Assembly (NCBI RefSeq): GCF_013177315.1
Contig: NZ_CP053661.1
Coordinates: forward strand, 124,001 to 188,000
Source: Thermoleptolyngbya sichuanensis A183
Lineage (GTDB): Bacteria > Cyanobacteriota > Cyanobacteriia > Elainellales > Elainellaceae
Direction: 5' to 3'
DNA: 64,000 nt
Shown in pieces: positions 53,995 to 63,746 of the stretch; the first letter of the stretch is position 1; every line of letters begins with the position of its first letter. Below the pieces are notes generated by a model, which was given only the letters and a program-made list of their open reading frames with translations, had not been told where the DNA came from and made no database searches. Position numbers and translations under genes: made by a program.

Positions 53995-54849
53995 ATGACC
54001 AACCCCACTGCTATCCTTCTGGTTTCTTGCCCCGACCAGCCTGGTCTCGTTGCCAAGGTTGCCAACTTTATCTATGCCAATGGCGGCAACATCATCCATG
54101 CCGATCAGCACACGGATGCTTCCGCGGGGCTGTTTCTCATGCGGATCGAGTGGCAACTGGATGGCTTCAACCTGCCGCGAGAAGTGATTGGCGTGGCCTG
54201 GAAGGCGATCGCCCAACCGCTCAATGCCCAGTGGGAACTGCATTTTTCCGATGAAACGCCCCGCATTGCCATCTGGGTCAGCAAACAAGATCACTGCCTG
54301 TTTGACCTAATCTGGCGACAGCGGGCCGGCGAGTTTGCCGCAGAGATCCCGCTAATCATCAGCAATCATCCGAACCTGGGGGCGATCGCCCAGCAGTTTG
54401 GCATCGACTATCACCTCATCCCCATCACCCCCGACACCAAACCCCAGCAAGAAGCCAAGCAGCTTGAGCTACTGCGCCACCACCGCATCGATCTCGTCGT
54501 CCTGGCAAAATACATGCAGGTCTTAAGCGCCGATTTCATCGCCCAGTTTCCCCGCGTGATCAACATTCATCACTCCTTCCTGCCGGCCTTTGCCGGAGCC
54601 AACCCCTACCAGCGAGCCTACGAACGCGGCGTAAAAATCATCGGCGCAACAGCCCACTACGTCACCCAAGACCTAGACGAAGGCCCCATCATTGAGCAAG
54701 ACGTGGTGCGCGTCAGCCACCGCGACCAAGTCACAGACCTCATCCGCAAAGGCAAAGACCTGGAACGCATCGTCCTCGCCCGCGCCGTCCGCTATCACCT
54801 GCAAAACCGCGTTCTTGTCTACGGCAACCGCACCGTCGTCTTCGCCTAG
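53995..54849 (+). CDS. purU: Formyltetrahydrofolate deformylase
   Basis: Hydrolyses 10-formyl-THF to formate and THF, balancing one-carbon units. The 284-residue protein has an N-terminal ACT domain (LLVSCPDQPGLVAKVANFIY, GGNIIHADQHTD) and a C-terminal formyltransferase-like domain with AIWVSKQDHCLFDLIWR, VINIHHSFLPAFAGANPYQR, GVKIIGATAHYVTQDLDEGP and IEQDVVRVSHRD. Start is the ATG at 53995, ten bases after the FHA stop. Confidence 0.93.
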   Translation: MTNPTAILLVSCPDQPGLVAKVANFIYANGGNIIHADQHTDASAGLFLMRIEWQLDGFNLPREVIGVAWKAIAQPLNAQWELHFSDETPRIAIWVSKQDHCLFDLIWRQRAGEFAAEIPLIISNHPNLGAIAQQFGIDYHLIPITPDTKPQQEAKQLELLRHHRIDLVVLAKYMQVLSADFIAQFPRVINIHHSFLPAFAGANPYQRAYERGVKIIGATAHYVTQDLDEGPIIEQDVVRVSHRDQVTDLIRKGKDLERIVLARAVRYHLQNRVLVYGNRTVVFA

Positions 54850-54870
54850 TCCTTCCTGCTTCATCTCCAT

Positions 54871-54915
54871 TTCTCTGCCTTCAAGTTCTCTGTCTTCAAG
54901 TTCTCTGTCTTCAAA
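54871..54915. repeat. Tandem array, 15-bp unit
   Basis: Three units of TTCTCTGTCTTCAAG at 54871, 54886 and 54901. They fill most of the 80 bp between purU and wecB. Confidence 0.85.
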
Positions 54916-54929
54916 TCCCAACCCCGCCA

Positions 54930-56048
54930 ATGCCCCACCGCATCTGTATTATCCTTGGCACTCGCCCCGAAGCCATCAAGCTGGCCCCGGTGATTCAGCG
55001 GTTTCGGGCCAACCCCGCCTTTGACACCCAGGTCGTGCTGACCGGGCAGCACCGAGAAATGGTGGATCAGGTGATGCAGTTGTTTCACCTGACGGCCAAT
55101 CGCGATCTTGCCATCATGCAGCCCCAGCAAAGCCTGACCGACATCACCTGTCTCAGCCTGCGCGGGCTAGAGGCGCTGTTTGCCGAACTCAATCCCCAAA
55201 TGGTGCTGGTGCAGGGCGACACAACAACGGCCTTCGCGGCGGCTCTGGCAGCGTTTTATCAAAAAATTCCAGTGGGCCATGTCGAAGCAGGACTCCGCAC
55301 AGACAACTTATTTAACCCCTTCCCGGAGGAAGCAAACCGCCGCCTCATTTCCCAAATTGCCCAGCTTAACTTTGCGCCCACAGAACTCGCCGTGCAGCAT
55401 CTCCAGCAGTCGGGCGTAACGGGCGAGATTCACAAAACAGGCAACACTGTGATCGACGCGCTGCTGACCGTAGCCGCCCGCCATCCCGACTGTCCAGTTC
55501 CCAATCTGAATTGGGATCACTATCGCGTCTTGCTGGCAACGGTGCATCGCCGAGAAAACTGGGGTGCGCCACTCCAGGACATTGCACAGGGATTTCTGGC
55601 AGTGCTGGACAAATTTCCCGACACGGCGCTGCTGCTGCCGCTGCACCGCAACCCAACTGTGCGAGAACCACTGACGGCGCTGCTGGGCGAGCATCCCCGT
55701 GTCTATCTGACAGAACCCCTAGACTATGCAGAACTGGTGGGGGCGATCCAGCGCTGCTATTTGCTGCTGACGGATTCCGGCGGTATTCAGGAGGAGGCCC
55801 CCAGTTTGGGCAAGCCGGTGCTGGTGCTGCGGGAAACCACCGAGCGCCCCGAAGCCGTGACTGCCGGAACAGCGCGGCTAATTGGCACGCGGCCGGATGA
55901 TATCCTGGCGGCGGCCGCCAGCCTGCTAGGCAGTGCCGATGCCTACAGTGCCATGGCCAATGCGGTCAATCCTTTTGGGGACGGGCGGGCCGCTGAGCGG
56001 ATCGAAGCCATCGTGCAGGACTACTTTCGTAGAACGACTGTCGCGTAG
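54930..56048 (+). CDS. wecB: UDP-N-acetylglucosamine 2-epimerase (non-hydrolysing)
   Basis: Interconverts UDP-GlcNAc and UDP-ManNAc for surface polysaccharides. The 372-residue protein has IILGTRPEAIKLAPVI, TGQHREMVDQVM, QGDTTTAFAAALAAFY, HVEAGLRTDNLFNPFPEEAN, VHRRENWGAPLQD, LTDSGGIQEEAPSLGKPVLV and REITTERPEAV-type RETTERPEAVTAGTARLIG, all standard. It follows purU by 80 bp with a tandem repeat between. Confidence 0.94.
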   Translation: MPHRICIILGTRPEAIKLAPVIQRFRANPAFDTQVVLTGQHREMVDQVMQLFHLTANRDLAIMQPQQSLTDITCLSLRGLEALFAELNPQMVLVQGDTTTAFAAALAAFYQKIPVGHVEAGLRTDNLFNPFPEEANRRLISQIAQLNFAPTELAVQHLQQSGVTGEIHKTGNTVIDALLTVAARHPDCPVPNLNWDHYRVLLATVHRRENWGAPLQDIAQGFLAVLDKFPDTALLLPLHRNPTVREPLTALLGEHPRVYLTEPLDYAELVGAIQRCYLLLTDSGGIQEEAPSLGKPVLVLRETTERPEAVTAGTARLIGTRPDDILAAAASLLGSADAYSAMANAVNPFGDGRAAERIEAIVQDYFRRTTVA

Positions 56049-56225
56049 AGCAGCCTGTCTAGGAGTTGAATCTGAACCGTTGAAATTTGAACCGTTGAAT
56101 CAATTTTCGCAGGCATAGGGCGCAAAAATCCCTCGGCAGGAAATTTTCAATCGAAAATCATTCAACGACAGAAGTCCTGCCCGATTAGGATGGAAGGAAG
56201 ATTGCGCTTTTTTCCCGATTCCTCC

Positions 56226-57329
56226 ATGGCCTCTCGCTTTCGCTTTGCTGTCATCAGCGATCCCCATATCGCGCTGCCCCACACCATTTGGGACAATCCC
56301 CATCGGTTTCATCTGGTGGAAGTCAGCGTTCCGGCGCTGGAGCAAGTTTTGGCAGCGCTGGCAACAGCCGATCTGGATTTTTTGCTGCTGCCGGGTGATC
56401 TAACCCAGCATGGGGAATGGGAAAACCACCAGTGGCTTGTGCAGCGGCTGGGGCAATTGCCCTATCCGGTTTACGTCGTGCCGGGAAACCACGACATCAT
56501 TGCGCGGGATGCGGAGAAACGGGCGATTGGGCTGTCTGATTTTCCTCAGCTTTATCAGCCGTTTGGGTACACGGGCGATCGCCCCTATTACGCCCGCGAG
56601 ATTTTGCCGGGAGTACGGCTGATTGGGCTGAACTCGATCGCCTTTGATGAAAACGGTGTACAGCTACCAACGGGCTGGCTGGATGAGGCACAGTTGCGCT
56701 GGCTGGCAGAAACGCTGGACACAGTGGGCGATGATCTGGTGCTGGTAATGGTGCATCACAACGTGCTGGAGCATTTGCCGGGCCAGGCTCGCCACGGGAT
56801 GGGCCAGCGCTATATGCTGCAAAATGCGGCTGATTTGTTGGGGATCTTAGAGCCTGCGGGAGTGCGGCTGATTTTCACGGGGCATCTGCATGTGCAAGAC
56901 GTGGCGCAGCACCGAGAGTTTTGCGAAATCACCACCGGTTCGCTGGTCAGCTATCCCCATCCCTATCGGGTGCTGGTGGCAACTCAGAACGACCAGGGAT
57001 TTTGGCAAATTGAGGTAGACACGACTCGCGTCGAAGCTGTATCTGGCTGGGACGACTTGCAGACCTATTCGCGAAACTGGATGGGCGATCGCTCTTTTTC
57101 TTTTATGCATCGCCTGCTGACGCTGCCGCCCTTAGCGCTAGCCGATGCCGAAGCCAGGGCAATCGCCCCCCACCTGCGCCATTTCTGGGCAGACATTGCT
57201 CAAGGCGATGCCTGGTTCGACTTTCACCACCTGCCGCCTGCGGTTTGTCAGTTTCTCCACCGCTTTAGCGCATTGGATGCCAGCGGAAACTATTGCCCAA
57301 TTGATAACCAAACCCTGCTGCGAATTTGA
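56226..57329 (+). CDS. Metallophosphoesterase (CpdA-like)
   Basis: A 367-residue calcineurin-like phosphoesterase. The metal-binding blocks are VISDPHIALP, LLLPGDLTQHGEWEN, VVPGNHDI, MVHHNVLEHL and GHLHVQDVAQH. It resembles the cyclic-nucleotide phosphodiesterase (CpdA)/class III group, plus a C-terminal extension of about 80 residues found in cyanobacteria. The ATG at 56226 is preferred to 56190 because the family start follows it; no clear ribosome site is present. It is convergent with the RNase gene, 21 bases between stops. Confidence 0.85.
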   Translation: MASRFRFAVISDPHIALPHTIWDNPHRFHLVEVSVPALEQVLAALATADLDFLLLPGDLTQHGEWENHQWLVQRLGQLPYPVYVVPGNHDIIARDAEKRAIGLSDFPQLYQPFGYTGDRPYYAREILPGVRLIGLNSIAFDENGVQLPTGWLDEAQLRWLAETLDTVGDDLVLVMVHHNVLEHLPGQARHGMGQRYMLQNAADLLGILEPAGVRLIFTGHLHVQDVAQHREFCEITTGSLVSYPHPYRVLVATQNDQGFWQIEVDTTRVEAVSGWDDLQTYSRNWMGDRSFSFMHRLLTLPPLALADAEARAIAPHLRHFWADIAQGDAWFDFHHLPPAVCQFLHRFSALDASGNYCPIDNQTLLRI

Positions 57330-57350
57330 GCCATTCTTTCGCCTAGGAAA

Positions 57351-59393
57351 TCAAGAGGCAGCCTGGGGAACGGCCTGATCGATTTCCACGAACTGGATCA
57401 GGTCGCGGCGCGGATCGACATAGGACACTTTCACATCGAGGCGATCGCCCACTTCCACGGTTCGGCTAAAGCGCATCGCCATCTCCAGTCCCAAATCTTC
57501 TAGCAGCACCAGCCCAAAGTTTTCATGCTCCCGCAGCCAGCGCAGCACCAGCGCCGGCCAGACTTCGTTTGCATTGCGCCGCAGGTATTCCAGGCTCCAG
57601 TAACGATTTGTCTGGCGCTCGACCTGCACCATTTCGTAAGTCGTGGAGCCGATGCCTTGCAGCAGTTCCGTCATTTCCTCTGGCGAAAAGGGCAGCGGAT
57701 CGCCCTGCAAATGCGCCTTGATCTGAAAGTGAGCCAGCAAGTCGGCGTAGCGGCGAATTGGCGACGTCACCTGCACATAGACATCCAGCCCCAGACCCGC
57801 GTGGCGGATCGGAGTCACGCCCATTTCACTGCGCTTCATGCAGCGACGAACCGCACAGCCCCGCACTGGCCCTGGTGGCAACAGCATTAATTCCTCTTCA
57901 GGCGGGAGTTCGGGCTGTTCCTGCCCCCGAAACGGCAGCGGCAGGCCATGCGCCTCGCCATAGCGCCCAGCCACCTCGCCCGCCAGGATCATCATTTCTG
58001 ACACCAGAATTCGAGAAGCGGATTCTTCAAACACGTCAATCCGAATTTCGTCGTCTTCAGTCACTTTGATGGACGATTCTGGCATTTGAATGCTGATCGC
58101 GCCCTGCTGCATCCGCCAGCGCTGCCGCTGACTTGCCGTTTGAAACAAAATTTCTAGCTCCGGCTCTGCCTGGATGCCCAGTTGCAGCATCTCATCTACG
58201 TCGTCGTAGGTCAGGCGATAGGTGGGCTTGATGAGCGTCGGGTGCATCTCGTAGGACTGGATTGCGCCATCCGCATCCACCAACACCCCAAAGCTAAAGG
58301 CATGACACAACTGCCCCTGCACCAAGCTCATCGGCCCGGTGGCCAGTTCTGGCGGAAACATGGGGGTCATACCCGTCGGCAAATACAGCGTAATGCAGCG
58401 CCGCCGCGCTTCCAAATCGAGCGCGTCGCCAGGTGTGAGCCAGCGGCTAGGGTCGGCAATGTGAACCCAGATGCGGTGCTGCCCGTCGGGCAAAAACTCG
58501 ACGCTCAGACCATCGTCGATTTCCCGCGTGCTTTCGTCGTCAATGGTATAGACCTTGAGGTGAGTCAGGTCTAGGCGATCGCGGCTAGAGTCGGCGGGCG
58601 GGTCAATAAGACAGCGTTGGGCCACTTCAAGGACTCGGCTAGGGAACTGGATCGGAATCTGGCTGCGCCGCAGAAACAAATTCTCGTGAGGATGCCAGAG
58701 CCGCAGATCCACCAAAAGCTGAAAGGCTTCTTCCGGTGTTTCAGGACGACCCAGCGCCGATAAAACCTCCAGCGCCGGGGTACGGTGGCTGGCTTCTTCT
58801 CCTAGCGTAGCAAACCGCTCCAAGGCTTCTAGCCAGGGGCGATCGCCCGCTGCCCATTCCAGCGATTCGCCCGCCAAAACCTGGCGCAATCTTGCCAAAA
58901 AACCTTCCCACTCCTGCTGCCGCTGGAGCGTGACCGAAAGCTGATGCTTGAGTTCCTTTACCTGCGCTGCGGGACGCGGCTCGTAGCGATCGCCCTTCTG
59001 CTTGAAATAGAGGCGATCGTCCGACAGCAGACAGTGGGCAGCATACTGCAAGGGGGGGCTGTCATCGGAAAACAGCAGCCGCGCCATTCCCGCTGGGTCA
59101 ACCGTTTCCCCATCCTCTATCAGCAATTCCCACGCCACTTCCAGGCTGTCGGGATCAAGGTAGGGCTGCACCTCTTTCAGAAAGGCGCTAATTTCAGACG
59201 GCTTATAGGTTTGATTCGCAACGGTGTAAGTGATGTCGCGGGGATGCAGCGTATGAGCCTGGCCTCGTTCATCGATCACCACCCACAGCTTTTTTCCCTC
59301 CGGGCGATCGACCACAGCCAAGCGACGCGGACGAGTAGCCCCCGCTCCGCCCTCGCTGCTCGGCCGAAATTCAACTAATGTTCCCTTGTCCAT
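57351..59393 (-). CDS. RNase II/R-family 3'-5' exoribonuclease
   Basis: A 680-residue exoribonuclease. The central RNB catalytic region has TIDDESTREIDDGLSVEFLP (metal-binding acidic residues), VHIADPSRWLTPGDALDLEA, TLYLPTGMTPMFPPELATG, and ITSPIRRYADLLAHFQIKAH-type TSPIRRYADLLAH. A C-terminal S1-like beta segment ends it. The N-terminal 190 residues replace the usual cold-shock domains. It lies 140 bp after rpsR on the same strand, an arrangement common in cyanobacteria, so likely in one operon with rpmG and rpsR. Confidence 0.9.
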   Translation of the reverse strand: MDKGTLVEFRPSSEGGAGATRPRRLAVVDRPEGKKLWVVIDERGQAHTLHPRDITYTVANQTYKPSEISAFLKEVQPYLDPDSLEVAWELLIEDGETVDPAGMARLLFSDDSPPLQYAAHCLLSDDRLYFKQKGDRYEPRPAAQVKELKHQLSVTLQRQQEWEGFLARLRQVLAGESLEWAAGDRPWLEALERFATLGEEASHRTPALEVLSALGRPETPEEAFQLLVDLRLWHPHENLFLRRSQIPIQFPSRVLEVAQRCLIDPPADSSRDRLDLTHLKVYTIDDESTREIDDGLSVEFLPDGQHRIWVHIADPSRWLTPGDALDLEARRRCITLYLPTGMTPMFPPELATGPMSLVQGQLCHAFSFGVLVDADGAIQSYEMHPTLIKPTYRLTYDDVDEMLQLGIQAEPELEILFQTASQRQRWRMQQGAISIQMPESSIKVTEDDEIRIDVFEESASRILVSEMMILAGEVAGRYGEAHGLPLPFRGQEQPELPPEEELMLLPPGPVRGCAVRRCMKRSEMGVTPIRHAGLGLDVYVQVTSPIRRYADLLAHFQIKAHLQGDPLPFSPEEMTELLQGIGSTTYEMVQVERQTNRYWSLEYLRRNANEVWPALVLRWLREHENFGLVLLEDLGLEMAMRFSRTVEVGDRLDVKVSYVDPRRDLIQFVEIDQAVPQAAS

Positions 59394-59532
59394 AGCGCCG
59401 TGGAATCAGGGGATGACGATGTTAAGGTGCGATCCAGTGTCTACGGGAAAGTATCCTGGGCAGCCCCAGTCAGGCCTCAATGACATAGCCTCAATGACAT
59501 AGCTTGAGGGCGATCGCCCAAAGCCGAAACGC

Positions 59533-59748
59533 CTAGCCTTCCTGGTTCACAAACGGCAGCAGCGCCAGCAGCCGGGCCCGCTTGATGGACTGAGTGAGGT
59601 CGCGCTGTTGCTTTGCCGTTAGCCCGGTGATGCGACGGGGCAAAATCTTGCCGCGCTCGGTGATGAACTTACGCAGCAGTTCTACATCTTTATAGTCGAT
59701 GGGATCTCCGGGCTTGATGGGAGACACGCGACGGCGGTAGTAGGTCAT
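59533..59748 (-). CDS. rpsR: 30S ribosomal protein S18
   Basis: A 71-residue protein binding 16S rRNA in the small subunit platform. [20 protein letters not shown] and [20 protein letters not shown] match bacterial S18, with [11 protein letters not shown] near the C-terminus. It is the second gene after rpmG, 48 bases apart, followed by the RNase gene. Confidence 0.96.
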   Translation of the reverse strand: MTYYRRRVSPIKPGDPIDYKDVELLRKFITERGKILPRRITGLTAKQQRDLTQSIKRARLLALLPFVNQEG

Positions 59749-59795
59749 AGGAATTGGGATTCGGAGTTGTAGATAGTAAATAGAAGAGAGGGAGA

Positions 59796-59984
59796 CTACT
59801 TAATCTCTTTGTGAACCGTGTGCTTGTTGCAATGCGGACAAAACTTATTCAGCTCGATCCGATTGGTGGTGTTCCGACGGTTCTTAGTGGTGGTGTAGCG
59901 TGACACTCCGGGCGATCGCTTGTCCGGATTGGTGCGGCACTCAGTACACTCCAGCGTAATAATGACACGAACGCCCTTAGCCAT
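59796..59984 (-). CDS. rpmG: 50S ribosomal protein L33
   Basis: A 62-residue large-subunit protein (usual length 64). [20 protein letters not shown] and [19 protein letters not shown] retain both CxxC pairs of the zinc-binding (C+) type. It is the first gene of the rpmG-rpsR-RNase operon. Confidence 0.96.
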   Translation of the reverse strand: MAKGVRVIITLECTECRTNPDKRSPGVSRYTTTKNRRNTTNRIELNKFCPHCNKHTVHKEIK

Positions 59985-60210
59985 AGCGAGTCCAGTCCTG
60001 CTGAGTCAGTAATTAAACACAAACCCTTATTTTTTCATATCAAGGGCAAGATCGACAACTCTTTAGCGAGAACCGGACAAGAATTTTTGAGAGCCGAACC
60101 CAGAATTTGCCGAACCTGACCTGTCCTCGGCGTGCTGGTAAATGGTGTAGCTTAAGCATCACCGGGTTTACCAAACCTGGAACCCTAAACCTGCACCTCC
60201 CTCAATCTTC

Positions 60211-61476
60211 ATGCTGCCTGTCCTCGAAGCCGAAACACGAATTCTCAGCCTGACGCACCCTCTAAATCCTCAAGATGACCTAGAGTGGGTGCTGCTATCG
60301 GCCGCAGCAGGGCGCATTCTGGCGCAACCCGTCAGCAGCCAGCTTGATTTTCCCCATTGGGACAATTCGGCAATGGATGGCTATGCCGTGCGGCAGGCAG
60401 ATGTGGCCACCAGTTGCCCTGATGCGCCAACTGCTCTGACGGTGGTGGAGGAGATCCCAGCAGGATATCAGCCACAGCAGACTATCCAGCCGGGGCAAGC
60501 GGCGCGAATTTTGACCGGGGCCATGATGCCGCCGGGAGCAGATGCAGTGGTGATGCAGGAAGAAACGCAGCGAGAGGGCGATCGCGTCTACATTCTCTCT
60601 GCACCCACACAGCAGCAGTTTGTTCGCCGTCGGGGCGAGTTTTATCGGGCGGGCGATCGCCTCTTGCCTGCGGGAGTTCGGCTGGGGGCAGCAGAAATCG
60701 CCGTGCTGGCGGCGGCCCAGTGTGTAACGATTCCGGTCTATCGACGGCTACGGGTGGCCATTTTGTCTACGGGTGACGAACTGGTGTCGCCCGACCAGCC
60801 ACTCCGTCCGGGGCAAATTGTCGATTCCAACCAGTATGCGCTGGCGGCGCTGGTGGCCGAAGCCGGAGCCGAACCGCTGATGCTGGGGATCGTGCCCGAC
60901 CAGCCAGACGCTTTGCAAACGGCGATCGCCCAGGCGGTGTCCACGGCCGATGTGGTGCTGTCTTCCGGCGGCGTGTCGGTGGGCGACTATGACTATGTGG
61001 ATCGCCTGCTAGAAGCTCTCGGAGCCAAGATCCACATCCGGGCGATCGCCATCAAACCCGGCAAGCCCCTCACTTTTGCAACGTTTAAAGCTTCCCAATC
61101 CCATCCTCCGACGGCCTACTTTGGCTTGCCGGGGAATCCGGTGTCTGCGCTGGTCACCTTTTGGCGGTTTGTGCTGCCTGCACTGCGGAAACGGGCGGGG
61201 CTGTCGGCAGGTTGGGGGCCGGCGTGGATCTGGGGGCGATCGCCTCACGACTTGAACGCAGATGGTAAGCGCGAAACCTATCTCTGGGGGACGCTGCGTG
61301 TGACAGAAGAAGGTCATGAGTTTTCCCAATCACCTGGCAGCTTTAGTTCTGGAAATCTCATCAATCTGGCCCAGACCAACGCCCTGGCACAGGTGCCTGT
61401 GGGACAAACCCGGATTCTCGCAGGCACTCCAATTCGGCTGATGCAGACGGGTGGAGGGGCGATCGCCTTTCCCTGA
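60211..61476 (+). CDS. moeA: Molybdopterin molybdotransferase
   Basis: Inserts molybdate into molybdopterin to make molybdenum cofactor for nitrate reductase and similar enzymes. The 421-residue protein has DFPHWDNSAMDGYAVRQADV, RILTGAMMPPGADAVVMQEE, STGDELVSPDQPLRPGQIVD, SSGGVSVGDYDYVDRLLEAL, KPGKPLTFATFKAS and GLPGNPVSALVTFWRFVLPA. The domain order is standard. It stands alone, 226 bp after the rpmG promoter side. Confidence 0.95.
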   Translation: MLPVLEAETRILSLTHPLNPQDDLEWVLLSAAAGRILAQPVSSQLDFPHWDNSAMDGYAVRQADVATSCPDAPTALTVVEEIPAGYQPQQTIQPGQAARILTGAMMPPGADAVVMQEETQREGDRVYILSAPTQQQFVRRRGEFYRAGDRLLPAGVRLGAAEIAVLAAAQCVTIPVYRRLRVAILSTGDELVSPDQPLRPGQIVDSNQYALAALVAEAGAEPLMLGIVPDQPDALQTAIAQAVSTADVVLSSGGVSVGDYDYVDRLLEALGAKIHIRAIAIKPGKPLTFATFKASQSHPPTAYFGLPGNPVSALVTFWRFVLPALRKRAGLSAGWGPAWIWGRSPHDLNADGKRETYLWGTLRVTEEGHEFSQSPGSFSSGNLINLAQTNALAQVPVGQTRILAGTPIRLMQTGGGAIAFP

Positions 61477-62139
61477 GCCACGTCAGCAGATCCAGCCCTT
61501 GGCGGAGCAGAAAGTATTTCCAAAAAGGAAACAGAATTCCCCTAATCTGTTTTCAGCCGTGCTTTCCGTCATCCGGAGTGCCAGATCCCAATTCCGCACA
61601 TTGGCGGAGCAGGTTACGCTTTTTCCCCGGCCGGTTCAAACGGTAAAGCTCGTTACGCTGGAGTCACCCCTGAGGAAAATTCAAAACATATCTGGCACAT
61701 TCCGCCATCTATGGCTAGAGTATTGATCTGAATCGGAATATCCAAGTTTCTGAATCAGACTTTAGCAACACCCTTGGGTGGGGCTTATCAGATTTCTATG
61801 ACCAAAGTGGGGTTGAGGCGTACAAGTTTTGTGAGAAAGGCTACAATCAGGGAGTCTTGCAGTTAAAGTCTTGCAACTCAAGTCTTGCAGCTTAAGATTC
61901 CTGAGTTTGTTGCTAAGCCTCAACTAAGGCAAATTGGGAATGGGCAGGTTTGGGAAAGGCGCGTGCCGTAGGGCAGCAGAATCTGGAATTCATTGGCCTT
62001 CTCCCTCGGTTTCCTCCATTGCTTAGGTCTAGATGGATTGCTAGTTTGTCTAGAAACCGTCACTATTTCATTTCATTCATTACCTTCTGGCTTGACCAGT
62101 TTTTTTGACCTTTGACATAAGGAGCATGAGGAGCGCGGC
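61477..62139. other. Long leader region upstream of sigA
   Basis: A 663-bp stretch without genes that should carry the sigA promoter(s). A 14-bp tandem repeat lies at 61853-61894. GTTACGCT occurs twice near 61612 and 61653. No clear -10/-35 pair was identified. Confidence 0.45.
61853..61894. repeat. Tandem array, 14-bp unit
   Basis: Three units of consensus AGTCTTGCAGTTAA at 61853, 61867 and 61881, within the sigA leader. Confidence 0.8.
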
Positions 62140-63270
62140 ATGACCCAGGCGAATGACGTACTCGAAACTGTTGACCCAACCGAGACTGATTTTGAATTCG
62201 TCGATGAGGGTGACGACGGGCGTGAGGATGTCTTTGATATCCAGCCGGAAGATGAAGCTGAGGAAGACGACGAGAAGCCAGCAAAGGGCCGCTCTCGCCG
62301 CCGAACTCAAGTCAAGAAGAAGCACTACACCGAAGACTCCATTCGTCTCTATCTTCAAGAAATTGGCCGCATTCGCCTGCTGCGGGCTGATGAGGAGATT
62401 GAGCTAGCTCGGAAGATTGCAGATTTGCTGGAGCTAGAGCGCGTTCGGGAGCGGCTAGTGCAGGACTTGGCCCGCGAACCCAAGCACGCCGAGTGGGCAA
62501 GTGCTGTTGAGATGGAGTTGCCTGCATTCCGTCATCGTCTTCACGTTGGACGGCGTGCTAAGGACAAGATGGTGCAGTCCAACCTGCGACTGGTGGTGTC
62601 CATCGCCAAGAAGTATATGAACCGGGGCCTGTCTTTCCAGGACTTGATTCAGGAAGGCAGTTTGGGTCTGATTCGGGCGGCTGAAAAGTTTGACCACGAA
62701 AAGGGCTATAAGTTCTCGACCTACGCCACCTGGTGGATTCGTCAGGCCATTACGCGGGCGATCGCCGACCAGTCTCGCACCATCCGCCTTCCGGTTCACC
62801 TCTACGAAACGATTTCTCGCATCAAGAAGACAACCAAGCTGCTGTCTCAGGAAATGGGCCGCAAGCCAACTGAAGAAGAAATCGCTACTCGTATGGAAAT
62901 GACCATCGAGAAGCTGCGGTTCATTGCTAAGTCTGCTCAACTGCCGATTTCGCTGGAAACGCCGATTGGTAAAGAGGAAGATTCTCGCTTGGGTGACTTT
63001 ATCGAATCGGACGGCGAAACGCCTGAAGATCAGGTTTCCAAGAGCCTGCTGCGGGAAGATTTGGAAGGTGTGCTAAGTACCCTCAGCCCGCGTGAGCGTG
63101 ACGTGCTGCGTCTGCGCTACGGCTTGGATGACGGTCGCATGAAGACGCTGGAAGAGATCGGGCAGATCTTCAACGTAACCCGTGAGCGGATTCGTCAGAT
63201 CGAGGCAAAGGCCCTCCGCAAGCTGCGTCACCCCAACCGCAACAGCGTGCTGAAGGAATATATTCGCTAG
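62140..63270 (+). CDS. sigA: Primary sigma factor SigA (RpoD group 1)
   Basis: The housekeeping sigma factor of RNA polymerase. The 376-residue protein has an acidic N-terminal region (residues 1-50), region 1.2 ([20 protein letters not shown]), region 2 ([40 protein letters not shown]), region 3 ([20 protein letters not shown]) and region 4 ([40 protein letters not shown]). All group 1 features are intact. GAGGAG precedes the ATG. Tandem repeats and a terminator follow the stop. Confidence 0.96.
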   Translation: MTQANDVLETVDPTETDFEFVDEGDDGREDVFDIQPEDEAEEDDEKPAKGRSRRRTQVKKKHYTEDSIRLYLQEIGRIRLLRADEEIELARKIADLLELERVRERLVQDLAREPKHAEWASAVEMELPAFRHRLHVGRRAKDKMVQSNLRLVVSIAKKYMNRGLSFQDLIQEGSLGLIRAAEKFDHEKGYKFSTYATWWIRQAITRAIADQSRTIRLPVHLYETISRIKKTTKLLSQEMGRKPTEEEIATRMEMTIEKLRFIAKSAQLPISLETPIGKEEDSRLGDFIESDGETPEDQVSKSLLREDLEGVLSTLSPRERDVLRLRYGLDDGRMKTLEEIGQIFNVTRERIRQIEAKALRKLRHPNRNSVLKEYIR

Positions 63271-63312
63271 GCAGTGTCTTAAAACTTTCTAGGTCGTTGA
63301 TTGCCTTGAGTC

Positions 63313-63399
63313 GATCCCCCTGAATCCCCCTTAAAAAGGGGGACTTCCAGAGTGGTTCGACCAGGCTCTCCCTTTTTAGAGGTGCTGAGGGGGGCGATC
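63313..63399. repeat. GATCCCCC double-hairpin repeat, copy 1
   Basis: Starts GATCCCCCTGAATCCCCC and has a TTAAAAA-loop hairpin of CCCCC and GGGGG arms. It is less perfect than copy 2 and shares its last GATC with the start of that copy. Confidence 0.8.
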
Positions 63400-63481
63400 C
63401 CCCTAAATCCCCCTTATTAAGGGGGACTTCTGGAGTGGTTCGGCTCGGTTCCCCCCTTTTTAAGGGGGGCTAGGGGGGATC
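63396..63481. repeat. GATCCCCC double-hairpin repeat, copy 2
   Basis: GATCCCCCTAAATCCCCC begins it and GGGGGGCTAGGGGGGATC ends it. It contains the CCCCCTTATTAAGGGGG hairpin and a second CCCCCC/GGGGGG hairpin. It is a known type of dispersed cyanobacterial repeat. Confidence 0.85.
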
Positions 63482-63556
63482 GAAGGGATTTAAAGCGCGC
63501 CCTAAGATCATCCGCGCCTTGTCGGTGAGCCGAGGCGCTGAAGAACTAATATGCAA

Positions 63557-63588
63557 GGGCTGACATCATCGTGTCGGCTCTTTTTTTG
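63557..63588 (+). terminator. Intrinsic terminator downstream of sigA
   Basis: AGGGCTGACA (63557-63566) pairs with TGTCGGCTCT (63573-63582) with two G-U pairs and a 6-nt loop, then TTTTTTT. Confidence 0.8.
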
Positions 63589-63746
63589 CTTTTTTGTCGT
63601 TCGGCAAACAGAGTCTAGGGTCGGGAAAGCTGGGTAAATGAGTGCTGGACTGACCATCCGAGCATAGGATAGATCCAGGATTTACGCGCTGCGTCGATTC
63701 TGAACCCATCGTTTGTTTTTTCAGATCTCTGTTTTTTCAGATCTCC

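Larger units (their letters stand above)
63271..63746. other. Repeat-rich region after sigA
   Basis: A 476-bp stretch holding two tandem copies of a GC-rich double-hairpin repeat, a second short hairpin GCGCCT/AGGCGC near 63517-63541, and the terminator at 63557-63588. Confidence 0.6.

Noticed and set aside
63677-63694. GGATTTACGCGCTGCGTCG as a fifth 90-bp element copy
   Set aside because: Only a few bases match one terminus and the other end and the hairpin are absent.
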